Positions 50,901-60,055 of a stretch of DNA of 64,000 nucleotides are shown in pieces. Every line of letters starts with the position of its first letter. Position 1 is the stretch's first letter. Below the pieces are notes generated by a model, which was not told where the DNA came from, made no database searches, and saw only the letters and a program-made list of their open reading frames with translations. The translations under genes and the position numbers were made by a program. Location of the stretch: contig NZ_AP025490.1 of NCBI RefSeq assembly GCF_024347495.1, positions 682,001 to 746,000 of the forward strand, written 5' to 3'. The DNA comes from Vibrio gallaecicus (lineage in GTDB: Bacteria > Pseudomonadota > Gammaproteobacteria > Enterobacterales > Vibrionaceae).

Positions 50901-51139
50901 GCGATGTGATTGATGAATCGCTTCATGAGTCAATCAAACAGACAACTCAAACTTTAGTCGCGATGCTGGATGAAGCAACAGAGATTATTGATTTCTTCGC
51001 TAAGCAAGATGAAGTGAAGCGTATGAAGAAAGAGATTAAGCGTGCTGTGCTCGATCAGCCATTCGGTGATAAAGCGTTAGTGAGTGCACTACAAGAACGC
51101 TTCATGGATCTCGCTAAGCATAAGTTTGGTAATAAGTGA
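47912..51139 (+). CDS. hsdR: Type I restriction subunit HsdR
   Basis: The motor and nuclease of the type I complex, which translocates DNA and cuts it far from the site. The N-terminal nuclease core has D147, E161-C162-K163 and Q177-x3-Y181. The helicase Walker A is TQGSGKS (near 368-374) and motif II is DEAH (near 476). A motif VI-like VNRTYKGKN and a long C-terminal helical region follow. It has 1075 residues and looks intact. Its activity needs HsdM and HsdS, so the hsdM stop probably silences it. Confidence 0.93.
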   Translation: MKNNEFDKVEAPAIAQLVQLGWTYVQGKKLAPNYTETNGVPEREYLRDVVLVKRLEAAIKRINPWISDENLRKVSREVTHPHFAALMEYNHAFYQTMVNYLSVEQDLGKGRKGQTVKLIDFDTLSNNEFLVTNQFKVEGVNQKIIPDIICFVNGIPLAVIECKSPYISDPMSHGIDQLRRYADLREQQDGEGAEKLFWYNQLMVSTCRDQAKVGTISSSSQHYGDWKDAYPFSDEALANQSLQDNVVTFRSAVEVQYPDDVLDDDSVSEANIESQVELMQAAEPKASYEVLTHVTAQQRLLAGMFSLDNFLDILQNFIIYETDDGKIIKKVARYQQYRAVNKVIERLKGGKDRKALSRKERSGVVWHTQGSGKSLTMVMLAVKMRRDPELQQYKLVFITDRTQLDEQLSNTFRGAQGETVYNAGSVAELKELLKKDSSDLVTAMVQKFSDLEKEQEKQSTVAEGFVDLNPSDKIIVLADEAHRTQFGGLAMTINAALPNAPKVGFTGTPLLKTQKMGQAFGGYIDEYKINEAVEDGATVRLLYEGREVQSEVAGESLDKLFEEYFGEYTEDEQREIKKKYGVERAVREAPARIRWVCLDLLKHYKEHIRPDGFKAMIVVGSRHAAAIFKKTLDELGAPPSEVIISGDHNDKTYIAKYTDKAHQKKAIENFKKPFGIDKAGTEDKSKKFDNTAFLIVKDMLLTGFDAPIAQVMYIDRKLQDHTLMQAIARVNRTYKGKNCGYVVDYHGLATHLTEALDLFSSDDVEGTYQSLKDEIPKLKAKHTRAMSFFNNVKSDDIDDYVLALKDETTRAQFDLAFKLFAKQLNVILPDASAAPFIPDMKLLGKVHNASKTRYRDAGLDMREIGEKVRQLVDEHILSTGVDPKIPPVDLLAANFKETIKPTKSDESKASEIESAIKHHITINLDEDPEYYRSLSLRLRDVIEKTAGQWSLQLELLLEMTDDIGNAHQQAAQDVGLSETEFAFYNILISEVTHASDGDVIDESLHESIKQTTQTLVAMLDEATEIIDFFAKQDEVKRMKKEIKRAVLDQPFGDKALVSALQERFMDLAKHKFGNK

Positions 51140-51867
51140 GTAAGCAAAAAGCAATGAACAAGCGTGAACCTGAGCTGATTCATACTGAAGGTTATAGTGT
51201 GCTGGTGGAACGTACTTCACGTAGAAAAACCGCTTCAATCAAAGTTGAAGAAGGCGAAGTGATCATCGTTGTCCCTAAGCTGCTGGAGCGTGACAAAATA
51301 GATAAGCTCTTAGCGAGCAAACATCAATGGATAGTCGAAAAGATAGCGCAATACCAAACCACCAGCCCTGCGACAATGCGAGAGTATGTGTCAGGTGAGT
51401 CATTGCCATACCTAGGGCGTAATTATCGCTTAAAAGTGCTTAAAGGCGACTTAGCGCCTACAAAACTGCTTAATGGACGTATTACGGTTACCGTTCCTGA
51501 ACCATCCACACAAACGCACTATATTCGCCGCGCTTTAACGAATTGGTATAAGCGTCATGCTGATAAGAAGATTCGTGAGAAGGTAAGGCGTTACGAGTCG
51601 TTGGTGGGCGTTGAAACGTGCGTTGTTCGTACTAAAGAGTTTAAGAGTAGATGGGGCAGTTGTACCCCTTACGGTGATTTAGAATTTAACTGGGTGATTG
51701 TCATGGCTCCCAACAGGGTTGTTGATTACGTAGTGGTGCATGAGCTTTGTCATCTAATCCACCATGACCATTCGCCACAGTTCTGGAAAGAAGTTGAACG
51801 AGTTATGCCCGACTATAAAGAGCATAAAGAATGGCTTAGAGGAAATGCACAAAGTCTAATCATATAG
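51136..51867 (+). CDS. YgjP-family M48-like metallopeptidase
   Basis: The C-terminal half has a zinc metallopeptidase site HELCHLIHHDHSPQFW (HExxH) preceded by KSRWGSCTPYGDLEFNW, typical of the YgjP/DUF45 family. It starts with GTG at 51136, overlapping the hsdR stop by 4 bp (GTGA), so translation is coupled; ATG 51154 is the alternative. It has 243 residues. Such genes often follow type I hsdR genes; their role in restriction is not established. Confidence 0.85.
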   Translation: MSKQKAMNKREPELIHTEGYSVLVERTSRRKTASIKVEEGEVIIVVPKLLERDKIDKLLASKHQWIVEKIAQYQTTSPATMREYVSGESLPYLGRNYRLKVLKGDLAPTKLLNGRITVTVPEPSTQTHYIRRALTNWYKRHADKKIREKVRRYESLVGVETCVVRTKEFKSRWGSCTPYGDLEFNWVIVMAPNRVVDYVVVHELCHLIHHDHSPQFWKEVERVMPDYKEHKEWLRGNAQSLII

Positions 51868-51910
51868 TGCGTACGTTCACTAATGTAAAAAGACATCCTC
51901 AATTGAGGCA

Positions 51911-51948
51911 TAAAAAAAGGGCCAACTCTTTCGAGTTGGCCCTTTCCA
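51911..51948 (-). terminator. ssrA terminator
   Basis: Stem GGGCCAACTC/GAGTTGGCCC (51919-51928, 51932-51941) with, on the minus strand, a run of seven T residues. It ends tmRNA transcription and is duplicated at the other island end. Confidence 0.9.
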
Positions 51949-51971
51949 AACGTTTGGTGGAGCTGGCGGGA
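51913..51971. repeat. Right attachment-site copy at the ssrA 3' end
   Basis: It contains the intact ssrA 3' terminus and terminator, repeated in the same orientation at 40607-40661. The shared core is AAACGTTTGGTGG followed by CTGGCGG. A 12-bp palindrome CCAAACGTTTGG straddles the mature CCA end. It fits integration of an island into the ssrA 3' end with restoration of the gene. Confidence 0.85.
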
Positions 51972-52321
51972 GTTGAACCCGCGTCCAAAAATCATTCATC
52001 ATTGGTACTACATGCTTAGTCGATCTTTAATTTCACCAGCAACCTGCGAACCGACACGCTAGTTAAAGGCTAACCTGAATTGTTATTCGCGCTTTTCCTC
52101 TCAGGTGGGAGAATCCGCGCTAGCTAGTTTGGGTTTGATCTCTTATTGGTCCCCGTCTTACGAGCGGAAGCTAGGGTAAGAGAGCTCTGAGCAGGTTATT
52201 AAGCTGCTAGTGCGTAGTTTTCGTCGTTTGCGACTATTTTTTTGCGGCTTTTTACGTGGCCAACCGCCCCACGGCATGCACCTCAGACTTCAAAATTCCT
52301 GTCGAATCCTAAATCAGCCCC
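51955..52321 (-). ncRNA. ssrA: tmRNA
   Basis: Rescues stalled ribosomes and tags the unfinished protein for proteolysis. The 5' end GGGGCUGAUU (52321) and the 3' end GGUUCAACUCCCGCCAGC-UCCACCA (51955) form the tRNA-like domain. The tag frame at 52199-52231 encodes ANDENYALAA and stop. It is 367 nt and lies beside smpB, its protein partner. Its 3' end is the insertion site of the island at 40607-51971. Confidence 0.96.
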
Positions 52322-52387
52322 AAGTGTTATTTGCATAGTACCAGAAAAGCTTTGCCTGTCTAGCATTGTGCGTTTAAGTGCTTAAAT

Positions 52388-52873
52388 TTAGCGCAAATTA
52401 CTCTTCATAATTCGTGCTTTATCTCTAGCCCAATCTTTTTCTTTCATATCAGTACGTTTATCGTGCAGCTTTTTACCTTTAGCGACGCCAATTTTGATTT
52501 TCGCCCATGAGCGAGACCAATAAAGCGCGGTTGCTACTAAAGTCATACCTTCACGGTTTATACGCCCGATAAGGTTATCGAGTTCTTTACGTTTTAAAAG
52601 AAGTTTACGAATACGTGTTGGGTTTGCAACGGTATGAGTACATGCTTGAGTCAGCGGAGTAATCGTCATACCACTGATGTATGCTTCACCATCTCTGATG
52701 TAAACATAGCTTTCAGCAATGTTGGTTTTACCTTCACGTAAGGATTTTACTTCCCAGCCTTGTAGCTCAAGCCCTGATTCTATTTCATCATCGATGAAAT
52801 ATTCGTGGCGAGCTTTCTTATTAAGCGCAATGGTATTGCTACCAGCTTTGGATTTTGATTTATTCTTTGCCAT
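52388..52873 (-). CDS. smpB: tmRNA-binding protein SmpB
   Basis: Binds the tRNA-like domain of tmRNA and brings it to stalled ribosomes. It shows [26 protein letters not shown] and the basic C-terminal tail ([23 protein letters not shown]). It has 161 residues. It lies 66 bp upstream of ssrA in the same direction. Confidence 0.97.
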   Translation of the reverse strand: MAKNKSKSKAGSNTIALNKKARHEYFIDDEIESGLELQGWEVKSLREGKTNIAESYVYIRDGEAYISGMTITPLTQACTHTVANPTRIRKLLLKRKELDNLIGRINREGMTLVATALYWSRSWAKIKIGVAKGKKLHDKRTDMKEKDWARDKARIMKSNLR

Positions 52874-52992
52874 AATGGCCTCATTATACGGATTGCGCCT
52901 CTATTGGGGAATCCTTTTGTTTGCGCGCTAGCTCAATAGAATTAGAATTGCTGACAGCTTTTAATGTAACGCTGTCTTTAACAGGAGTCTAT

Positions 52993-53421
52993 ATGCCAAA
53001 GGTTACTCGTTCAGCATTGGTGTCATTTAGTGCTGATCAAATGTTTAATTTGGTCAACGATGTTGCTCGTTATCCAGAATTTTTACCAGGATGCTCAGGC
53101 TCTCGTGTGATTGAGTCATCAGATACATCCATGGTGGCATCTGTTGATGTTTCAAAAGCTGGCATAAGTAAAACATTTACCACTTCTAATCACCTGACTC
53201 AAGGGGCGATGATCATGATGGAGTTGGTTGACGGACCTTTTAAAAAATTACAGGGTGGATGGCACTTTACGCCATTAGATGATCAAGCATGTAAAGTAGA
53301 GTTAAAATTAGAGTTTGAATTTTCTAGCCGAATGATCGAAATGGCATTTGGAAAAATCTTTAATGAACTCACAGGGAATATGGTCAGTGCGTTCACTCAA
53401 CGTGCCAAACAGGTTTACTAA
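52993..53421 (+). CDS. ratA: RatA, START-domain toxin-like / coenzyme Q-binding protein
   Basis: A small START/polyketide-cyclase fold protein. In E. coli RatA is reported to block 70S assembly, and relatives (Coq10) bind ubiquinone. Family segments VNDVARYPEFLPGCSGSRV and VDGPFKKLQGGWHF are present. I start at ATG 52993 behind AGGAG (MPKVTRSALV), giving 142 residues. It is divergent from smpB and 3 bp from ratB. Confidence 0.9.
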   Translation: MPKVTRSALVSFSADQMFNLVNDVARYPEFLPGCSGSRVIESSDTSMVASVDVSKAGISKTFTTSNHLTQGAMIMMELVDGPFKKLQGGWHFTPLDDQACKVELKLEFEFSSRMIEMAFGKIFNELTGNMVSAFTQRAKQVY

Positions 53422-53424
53422 GCC

Positions 53425-53733
53425 ATGACAATTGAATCAGATATGATCCATGTAGAGGTGGTTTATGCGCTTCCTCTAGAGCAACGTGTTTTTACTTTAG
53501 TCGTGAATAAGAACACCAATGTTAGCGATATTATTGCGCAATCTGGCGTGTTAGAACTTTACGCTGAAATTGATCTTGCGAAAAATAAAGTCGGCGTATT
53601 TAGCCGAAATGTTAAGTTAGATGCGACCGTTAGAGATAAAGATCGTATTGAAATATATAGACCTTTACTTGCTGACCCGAAAGAAATTCGCAGGAAACGT
53701 GCAGAACAAGCTAAGAAAGCTGCCGCAAAATAA
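53425..53733 (+). CDS. ratB: RnfH-family protein RatB
   Basis: A ubiquitin-like fold small protein of the RnfH/UPF0125 family; function unclear. [18 protein letters not shown] and [24 protein letters not shown] are family hallmarks. It has 102 residues and is paired with ratA, the usual arrangement. Confidence 0.88.
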   Translation: MTIESDMIHVEVVYALPLEQRVFTLVVNKNTNVSDIIAQSGVLELYAEIDLAKNKVGVFSRNVKLDATVRDKDRIEIYRPLLADPKEIRRKRAEQAKKAAAK

Positions 53734-53751
53734 CTTATGTTAAAGTTTTTA

Positions 53752-53784
53752 AAATAAAGCTCGCCAGTTGCGAGCTTTATTTAT
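53752..53784. terminator. Bidirectional terminator between ratB and bamE
   Basis: Stem AATAAAGCTCGC/GCGAGCTTTATT with loop CAGTT, A- and T-rich on the two sides. It serves both convergent genes. Confidence 0.8.
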
Positions 53785-53786
53785 AT

Positions 53787-54146
53787 TTATCGTAGGCTTT
53801 CGAAAAACTCATCACCACTTTCAAAATCACCCGCTACAGCGACTAATGTGCCATCAGCGTTGAAGTCAACAATGAGGTTTTTTTGGATCGAGTCTTTATG
53901 ACCTTCTGTGTGGTGGTAAATATAATACCAAGTATCAGGGTAGCCATTCTCAATCAACATTGGGGAGCCCATAACATAACGAACTTGAGTTTTGGTCATG
54001 CCAAACTTTAGTTGGTTTACGGCTTCTTGCTCAACATAGTTGCCTTGGTTTACATCAATACGATAAACCAACTTTTCTAATACAGAACAACCCGTCAACA
54101 TTGTGAGAGCTAGTGGAACGGCGACTAGCCACTTTTTAATTCGCAT
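53787..54146 (-). CDS. bamE: Outer membrane assembly lipoprotein BamE
   Basis: A small lipoprotein of the BAM complex. Lipobox LTGC (C20) ends the signal peptide. The core [19 protein letters not shown] and DTWYYIYH match BamE (SmpA/OmlA). I start at ATG 54146, giving 119 residues; the frame to 54263 is unlikely. Confidence 0.95.
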   Translation of the reverse strand: MRIKKWLVAVPLALTMLTGCSVLEKLVYRIDVNQGNYVEQEAVNQLKFGMTKTQVRYVMGSPMLIENGYPDTWYYIYHHTEGHKDSIQKNLIVDFNADGTLVAVAGDFESGDEFFESLR

Positions 54147-54312
54147 AGTTTGAGATCTTAATTCGCTAAAATACTGCCTGATAATAAACAAGCTCTCGCA
54201 AGAAGTAAAAAGCTCCTTGCGTATTGAGCTTGTTATGACTAGCAAATTTGAATTAAGTTGCAAATTTTATGAACAAATTAGTCATACTTGAGAATAAAGG
54301 TATGTTTAAACG

Positions 54313-55977
54313 CTACGCTGCAACTAAGAGCTCTTTTGCATTGGCGAGGGTCGACTCTGTAATTTGGCTTCCCCCAAGCAGGCGTGCGAGTTCCGATATA
54401 CGTTGTTGTTCATCTAGTGTGCGCATCTGAGTTTCTGTTTTTCCTGCTTTGGTACTTTTTGCGACAAACAGTTGTTGATGCCCGCAACCTGCAACCTGAG
54501 GTAAGTGAGTCACACACATCACTTGGGTCGATTCCCCTAGAGTGCGTAACATTTTACCGACTACTGCTGCAGTCGGACCGCTGATTCCCACATCTACTTC
54601 ATCAAAAATGAGGCTCGGAGTATCAACTTTTTGTGCAGTAATAACTTGTATAGCAAGTGAGATTCGAGAAAGTTCACCACCAGAAGCCACTTTTGCGATA
54701 GGTTGCATTGGTTGACCTGGGTTGGTTGAAACTACAAAAGTCACACTGTCCATACCTAATGGTGAGGGATGAGTATTGGTATTGCTTACCTGTATTTCAA
54801 ATTGTGCTTTTTCCATGCTGAGTTCATGCATACTCTGCGTAATAAGCTTATTGAGCTCTTTAGCATATCGAATTCGTGATTTATGCAGCTTCTCAGCTTT
54901 TACGACGAATGCTTGATATTGCAATTCTACATCTTGAGCAAGCTCTTCAAGTTTTTCGTCAGAGCAATCTAAGCTTTCAATTTGTTGTAATAGATCTTGG
55001 TGATGTTGGTATAGATCTTCAGGCAGTACTTGGTGCTTACGAGCCATAGACATGATTTTGGAATAACGCTCTTCGACATACACCATTCGAGCCGGATCAA
55101 CATCAATACTGTCTAAATACGTTCTGAGCTCGCTGTTGGTTTCTTCGATTTGAATAATGGCTTCAGCAAGTAAATTCGGAAGCTCAACGAGTCTTTCATC
55201 TAGCTCAGCTAATTCTATCAATGATTGGTTTGCTGACTGTAAGATACTTAGTGCATTTACACTCTCACCTTCATAAATCAATTCAATTGCTTGTTGGCAA
55301 GTAGATGCGAGCTCACCACTATTAGAAAGGCGCTTATGTTCTTGCTCTAACTCTGTAAATTCATCTTCATTGATTGATAATTCATTAAATTCTTTTATTT
55401 GATACTCAAGCAACTGTTTTTGAGCTTGGTTTTGTTGGCTATTTTCAAGAAGTTGTTTTAAGTGATTATCAGCCTGACGCCAAGTTTGGTAAGCCAAGCG
55501 GGTAGATTTGAGAAGATTGAAATGACCAGAATACTGATCAAGCATAGCCATTTGGTAATCACCTTTCATTAACTGGTGGTGTGCATGCTGACCATGGATA
55601 TTGATTAAGCATTGCCCTAGAGATTTGAGCTGAGCTAGAGGAACAGGGCTGCCATTGATGAAAGCTCTTGAACGACCTTCTTTTGAAATTGTTCGGCGTA
55701 AAATACATTCACAACCATCTAGCAGATCATTATCTTCTAGCCAGCGAGTCGCATGTAAATTGTTTTCGAGTAAAAATGCAGCGCTGACTTCGGTTTTATC
55801 TTCACCTTGCCTAACCATTCCTGCATCAGCTCTTCCTCCAAGACACAAACCTAACGCATCAATTGCAATAGATTTACCTGCACCGGTTTCTCCGGTAATT
55901 GTTGTCATGCCTTTAGAAAGTTCTAGCTGTAAAGACTTAACAATAGCGAAATTATTAACACTTAAATGAGCCAGCAT
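54313..55977 (-). CDS. recN: DNA repair protein RecN
   Basis: An SMC-like ATPase acting early in double-strand break repair. Walker A is TGETGAGKS near residue 30; the ABC signature region [13 protein letters not shown] and Walker [13 protein letters not shown] are near the C-terminus, with coiled coil between. It has 554 residues. LexA boxes upstream predict SOS induction. Confidence 0.97.
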   Translation of the reverse strand: MLAHLSVNNFAIVKSLQLELSKGMTTITGETGAGKSIAIDALGLCLGGRADAGMVRQGEDKTEVSAAFLLENNLHATRWLEDNDLLDGCECILRRTISKEGRSRAFINGSPVPLAQLKSLGQCLINIHGQHAHHQLMKGDYQMAMLDQYSGHFNLLKSTRLAYQTWRQADNHLKQLLENSQQNQAQKQLLEYQIKEFNELSINEDEFTELEQEHKRLSNSGELASTCQQAIELIYEGESVNALSILQSANQSLIELAELDERLVELPNLLAEAIIQIEETNSELRTYLDSIDVDPARMVYVEERYSKIMSMARKHQVLPEDLYQHHQDLLQQIESLDCSDEKLEELAQDVELQYQAFVVKAEKLHKSRIRYAKELNKLITQSMHELSMEKAQFEIQVSNTNTHPSPLGMDSVTFVVSTNPGQPMQPIAKVASGGELSRISLAIQVITAQKVDTPSLIFDEVDVGISGPTAAVVGKMLRTLGESTQVMCVTHLPQVAGCGHQQLFVAKSTKAGKTETQMRTLDEQQRISELARLLGGSQITESTLANAKELLVAA

Positions 55978-55986
55978 TTTATTTAC

Positions 55987-56042
55987 CTGTATAACTGAAC
56001 AATACTGTATATAAGCTCAGTATATACTGTTTCTTTATACAG
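55987..56042 (-). promoter_or_regulatory. recN SOS promoter with LexA boxes
   Basis: CTGTTTCTTTATACAG at 56027-56042 is a perfect CTGT-N8-ACAG SOS box. Two degenerate ones precede the start codon: CTGT-N8-TCAG at 56005-56020 and CTGT-N8-ACAA at 55987-56002. Multiple boxes are also known upstream of E. coli recN. Confidence 0.8.
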
Positions 56043-56204
56043 TAAAGTCAACGTTTGAAATTTTTTTGTGATAGTCATCAGAATTGGAGTTCTCTATAGA
56101 GCACTGAAACTACTATAGATTCCTGATTCACTCGTTTTCAATGAAGAGATCTTGATACAGGACGTAAGGATAAGTATTGATTTGATGAGAGTTCTTTAGG
56201 TAAT

Positions 56205-56236
56205 AAAAAAGGCTGACGAACTCCGTCAACCTTTTT
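56205..56236 (-). terminator. nadK terminator
   Basis: On the minus strand, stem AAGGTTGACG/CGTCAGCCTT with one mismatch and loop GAGTT, followed by TTTT. It lies 31 bp after nadK. Confidence 0.8.
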
Positions 56237-56266
56237 AAATTATTTGCTGAAAGCTAATCTATTGCT

Positions 56267-57151
56267 TTAGAAAAGCTTGCTTGACCAGCCTAACTTGTTA
56301 CGTAGAACGTGGTAATAATTGTAGTCTTTTGGGTGAATAAGCTTGAGCACGTTAGGGCTTTGGTAAATATGAATCTCGTCGCCTGGTGAAACAGGTAGCG
56401 AAATTTGACCATCGCAACTGATTTCTTGAGTGCCTCGATTATCAGGTGAAACGATAAGCTTAATACGACGTTTACCATCGACTACAAGAGGACGGCTTGA
56501 AAGGGTATGCGGGAACATTGGTACTAGTGAAATCGCATTAAGGCTTGAAGATAAAATAGGACCGCCACCAGACAGAGAATAGGCAGTAGAGCCCGTAGGC
56601 GTTGAAACAATTAAACCATCAGAACGCAGTGAAAACGCAAAGCTATCATCAATATACACCTCAAATTCGATCATATGCGCGACTTGACCTGGGTGTAACA
56701 CGGCTTCGTTGAGGGATGCATTATGACTTTTTATTTGCCCGTGGCGGTGTATTTCGGTCTCAAGTAGGAAGCGCTCTTCTTCTATAAATTCGCCTTTTAA
56801 AACATCGGTCAGCGACTCTTGAAAGTTTTCAGGGTTTAGATCCGTTAGAAAACCTAGGTTCCCTCGGTTAACACCGATCACTGAAATATCAAAACGAGAT
56901 AGAATACGAGCGGCGCCGAGCATGTTTCCGTCGCCACCGACAACAATCGCAAGATCTGCGCGTTTGCCCAGCTCAATGAGACTAGAGAAATGTTCTTTCG
57001 GGATATCGTCCAAAATACTGGCAAGTCGGTCATCAACAAATACTTGATAACCTTCAGCACTTAACCACTGATAGAGCTCTCTATGAGTCTGAATTGCTTG
57101 CTGATCTCGAGGTTTACCTATAATGGCGATGACTTCAAATAGCTTTTTCAT
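56267..57151 (-). CDS. nadK: NAD kinase
   Basis: Phosphorylates NAD to NADP. The catalytic motif [11 protein letters not shown] and the NE/D-type region [10 protein letters not shown] are present, along with [16 protein letters not shown]. It has 294 residues, like E. coli. It is divergent from grpE, a conserved arrangement. Confidence 0.97.
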   Translation of the reverse strand: MKKLFEVIAIIGKPRDQQAIQTHRELYQWLSAEGYQVFVDDRLASILDDIPKEHFSSLIELGKRADLAIVVGGDGNMLGAARILSRFDISVIGVNRGNLGFLTDLNPENFQESLTDVLKGEFIEEERFLLETEIHRHGQIKSHNASLNEAVLHPGQVAHMIEFEVYIDDSFAFSLRSDGLIVSTPTGSTAYSLSGGGPILSSSLNAISLVPMFPHTLSSRPLVVDGKRRIKLIVSPDNRGTQEISCDGQISLPVSPGDEIHIYQSPNVLKLIHPKDYNYYHVLRNKLGWSSKLF

Positions 57152-57172
57152 AACGTTTCCAAACGAATTAGG

Positions 57173-57200
57173 CTTGAATCAAAATTCTTCATCCCCATAA
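57173..57200 (+). promoter_or_regulatory. Heat-shock (sigma-32) promoter of grpE
   Basis: CTTGAA (57173-57178), a 14-bp spacer, and CCCCATAA (57193-57200) match the sigma-32 consensus closely. It lies 95 bp upstream of grpE. Confidence 0.85.
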
Positions 57201-57294
57201 TAAAGGCAAGTTGAACGTCTATGCGAGTGTTTTATATCAATTTGGGGCGCAAACACGCCTGTCACTTGCATTGAAAACGAATTCTGGAGATATC

Positions 57295-57876
57295 ATGAGC
57301 AACGAAGAAAACAAAGTAACCGAAGCAGAGCTAGATCAGATCATTGCTGAAGCTGAGAAAGTGGAAGAAGCTGAACTGAATGAAGACGCTGCTGATGAGC
57401 AGGAAGCAAAGATTGCTCAACTAGAAGCTGCATTATTATCTAGTGAATCTAAAGTGAAAGAACAGCAAGATTCTGTTCTTCGAGCGAAAGCTGAAGTTGA
57501 AAATATGCGCCGCCGTAGCGAGCAAGAAGTAGATAAAGCGCGTAAATTCGCTTTGAATAAATTTGCTGAAGGTCTACTTCCGGTTATCGATAACTTAGAG
57601 CGCGCTATCCAAGCTGCTGATACAGAAAATGAAGCGGTTAAGCCAATCCTTGAAGGTGTTGAATTAACGCATAAGACTTTTGTTGATACTGTTTCTAAGT
57701 TTGGTCTTAAAGAGATTAACCCTGAAGGTGAAGTTTTCAACCCTGAATTCCACCAAGCAATGTCGATTCAAGAAAGCCCTGATCATGAAGCAAACACAGT
57801 TATGTTCGTGATGCAAAAAGGCTATGAGCTAAATGGTCGAGTTGTTCGCCCAGCGATGGTTATGGTTTCAAAATAA
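57295..57876 (+). CDS. grpE: Nucleotide exchange factor GrpE
   Basis: Releases ADP from DnaK in the heat-shock chaperone cycle. An acidic N-terminal coiled coil is followed by the core [33 protein letters not shown] and a beta domain ending in [14 protein letters not shown] start at ATG 57295 behind TGGAGA, giving 193 residues. Confidence 0.96.
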   Translation: MSNEENKVTEAELDQIIAEAEKVEEAELNEDAADEQEAKIAQLEAALLSSESKVKEQQDSVLRAKAEVENMRRRSEQEVDKARKFALNKFAEGLLPVIDNLERAIQAADTENEAVKPILEGVELTHKTFVDTVSKFGLKEINPEGEVFNPEFHQAMSIQESPDHEANTVMFVMQKGYELNGRVVRPAMVMVSK

Positions 57877-57897
57877 ACCACTAGTAAGACCGATATA

Positions 57898-57927
57898 AAA
57901 AGAGAGGCATATGCCTCTCTTTTTTTA
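57898..57927 (+). terminator. grpE terminator
   Basis: Perfect palindromic stem AGAGAGGCAT/ATGCCTCTCT followed by seven T residues. Confidence 0.9.
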
Positions 57928-58199
57928 TGCCTGTTAGCTAGATACCTTGTTAAATAAGCACATTCTAATTTTATGGGTACTCGTTCTTTTAAAATGCAGT
58001 TTTTCAATCATTTAGTGTTTTATTTTATGAAACTAATTGTTTTTAACTAAATGCTTCAATGTCACAGTTGTAATTATTTTGTAAAAAAATGCTTTTAATT
58101 GTTATTCCTGTATGTAAAATCCTCTGCAATATAGCGATTTCACTCGCATATATAACTATAAAAGTACATTTTTCAAACACAACAAACTGGAGAAGAACG

Positions 58200-59474
58200 A
58201 TGGATAAATCGCTCTCAAGTAAGATTTTTGTAGGCTTGTTTGCTGGCCTACTTATTGGTACTGCTATTCAGTATCTATTTAGCGGAATTGCAATTTTTGA
58301 TACTTACCTATTAGGCGCAGCAGAAGGTGCTGGTGGTATGTTTGTATCGCTGATTAAACTTCTTGTTGTTCCATTGGTATACGTATCGATTGTTTGCGGT
58401 ATTGTTGAACTGAAAGATATTCGTTCATTTGGTCGTCTAGGTGGTAAAACCTTTGCTCTTTACATTATTAACACCATCATCGCGATCTCAGCTGCTTTAA
58501 CTATTGGTCTGATTTTCCAACCTGGTGCAGGTGCAAACCTTGCAGGTACGGTTTCTGAAACTATTGCGCTGACTACAACAGAAACGCCAGATATCTTCTC
58601 TCTAGTTGTTAATATCGTTCCAAGCAACCCTGTTCAAGCGTTTGCAAGCGGCGATATGCTACAAATCATCTTCATGGCAATCTTGACTGGTCTTGCTATT
58701 CAAGCGCTTGATTCTCGTGGCGGTCCAGCTATCAAGACTTTCAAGATGGCTAACGAAATCATGATGAAGCTGATTGGTCTAGTTATGAGCCTAGCGCCAT
58801 ACGGTGTATTTGCGCTTATGATTCAACTAGGTGCGACACTTGATGCTGATACATTAATGTCGGTAGCGGGTTACGTAGCACTTGTTGTTGCAATGCTAGT
58901 ATTCTGGATCTTCTTCTTCTATCCAATGATGGTTGGTTCTTTCACTGGTATTTCACCAAAGCAGTTCCTACGTGCGACTCGTGAGCAAGTTCTTTTCTCA
59001 CTTTCTACAGCAAGTTCGAACGCAACAATCCCAGTAACAATGCGTACTCTAACTGACAAGCTAAACGTATCTAAATCAGTTGCTGGTTTTGGTGTACCGC
59101 TTGGTGCAACGATGAACATGTCTGGTGTATCTATCTACATCGCACTTGCAACTATGTTCGTAGCAAACGCATTTGGTCAACCTATTAACACTGCTGACAT
59201 CTTCACTCTAGGTCTAACTATTTTGCTACTGTCTATCGGTGCTGGTGGTGTTCCTGGTGGCGGTGTTGTTATGGTCGGTGTTCTATTACACCAACTAGGC
59301 TTACCACCAGAAGGTCTAGCGATTGTTGCTGCTGTTGACCGTATTTGTGACATGTTCTGTACTTCTTCAAATGTTGTTGGTGACACTGCGGTAAATACAA
59401 TCGTAGCGAAATCTGAAAATGAGATTGGCGTTGAGAAAGAAGAAGGTGCTGAACTTAAAAATGCAGAAGCTTAA
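58200..59474 (+). CDS. Dicarboxylate/amino-acid:cation symporter
   Basis: An inner-membrane secondary transporter of the DAACS (GltP/DctA) family with eight or so spans and re-entrant loops. The substrate-binding signatures LSTASSNATIPVTM, MNMSGVSIYIALATMF and CTSSNVVGDTAVN are visible. I start at ATG 58200 behind GGAGAAGA, giving 424 residues; the upstream frame is not supported. The substrate (glutamate, aspartate or C4-dicarboxylate) is not determined. The 272-bp upstream region after the grpE terminator is AT-rich with no further gene. Confidence 0.88.
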   Translation: MDKSLSSKIFVGLFAGLLIGTAIQYLFSGIAIFDTYLLGAAEGAGGMFVSLIKLLVVPLVYVSIVCGIVELKDIRSFGRLGGKTFALYIINTIIAISAALTIGLIFQPGAGANLAGTVSETIALTTTETPDIFSLVVNIVPSNPVQAFASGDMLQIIFMAILTGLAIQALDSRGGPAIKTFKMANEIMMKLIGLVMSLAPYGVFALMIQLGATLDADTLMSVAGYVALVVAMLVFWIFFFYPMMVGSFTGISPKQFLRATREQVLFSLSTASSNATIPVTMRTLTDKLNVSKSVAGFGVPLGATMNMSGVSIYIALATMFVANAFGQPINTADIFTLGLTILLLSIGAGGVPGGGVVMVGVLLHQLGLPPEGLAIVAAVDRICDMFCTSSNVVGDTAVNTIVAKSENEIGVEKEEGAELKNAEA

Positions 59475-59499
59475 GTTTACTTAAAGCTTGATAACTTGC

Positions 59500-59530
59500 A
59501 GCCTCGCTCAAATAGAGCGGGGCTTTTTTG
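59500..59530 (+). terminator. Symporter terminator
   Basis: Stem AGCCTCGCTC/GAGCGGGGCT (one U-G pair) followed by six T residues. Confidence 0.85.
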
Positions 59531-59901
59531 TGCCTGTAATATTTTGTGTTTGTAACGATAGTTCATGGTTGTACTTAATAGAGTGATTGAAAGTAAGCGA
59601 CTTATTTAATGCTAGAACTCACTTTATAGTTACTTCGATACGGTCAAGATTGGATGTATTTCAAAGCTGATGCATATAACTAATGTAATACTAAAAAGTC
59701 GAGTTCTGCCTGTAAATGGCGTGGTATGGAAGCGGGAAATTGCATGCAAGCAAGCTTCTAGCAGTTAATTCTCAATCAATAACTTTGCCGATGTTGAGCT
59801 CTCGAATATCCAACCTTTCAAGCCTTAACCTGTAAGGGATAATCTATTTTCCATCGCTAAGTAAAAAGATGCAGGAAAAATGATATTTTTTCACTTGTTC
59901 C

Positions 59902-59930
59902 CTTGAAAACCAGTTTGCAGCCCTTATCTA
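59902..59930 (+). promoter_or_regulatory. Heat-shock promoter P1 of dnaK
   Basis: CTTGAA (59902-59907), a 13-bp spacer and CCCTTATCTA resemble a sigma-32 promoter. It lies about 125 bp upstream of dnaK. Confidence 0.7.
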
Positions 59931-59980
59931 TGGTGCATACGAAAGCAAAATACATTTGCACTTTAATTTTGTGTATTAGG

Positions 59981-60009
59981 GTTGAATCCCTGATTACCAT
60001 CCCCCACAT
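59981..60009 (+). promoter_or_regulatory. Heat-shock promoter P2 of dnaK
   Basis: GTTGAA (59981-59986), a 14-bp spacer and CCCCCACAT resemble a sigma-32 promoter, nearer to dnaK. Two tandem heat-shock promoters are also known upstream of E. coli dnaK. Confidence 0.65.
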
Positions 60010-60055
60010 AGTGGGTATAGCAAAAACTAAATAGAATTTATTCGGAGATAGCCTG

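Larger units (their letters stand above)
59531..60055. other. dnaK upstream region, no gene seen
   Basis: This 525-bp gap holds no credible coding frame. Its right half carries two heat-shock promoter candidates (listed separately). The left 370 bp show no feature I can name. Confidence 0.6.
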
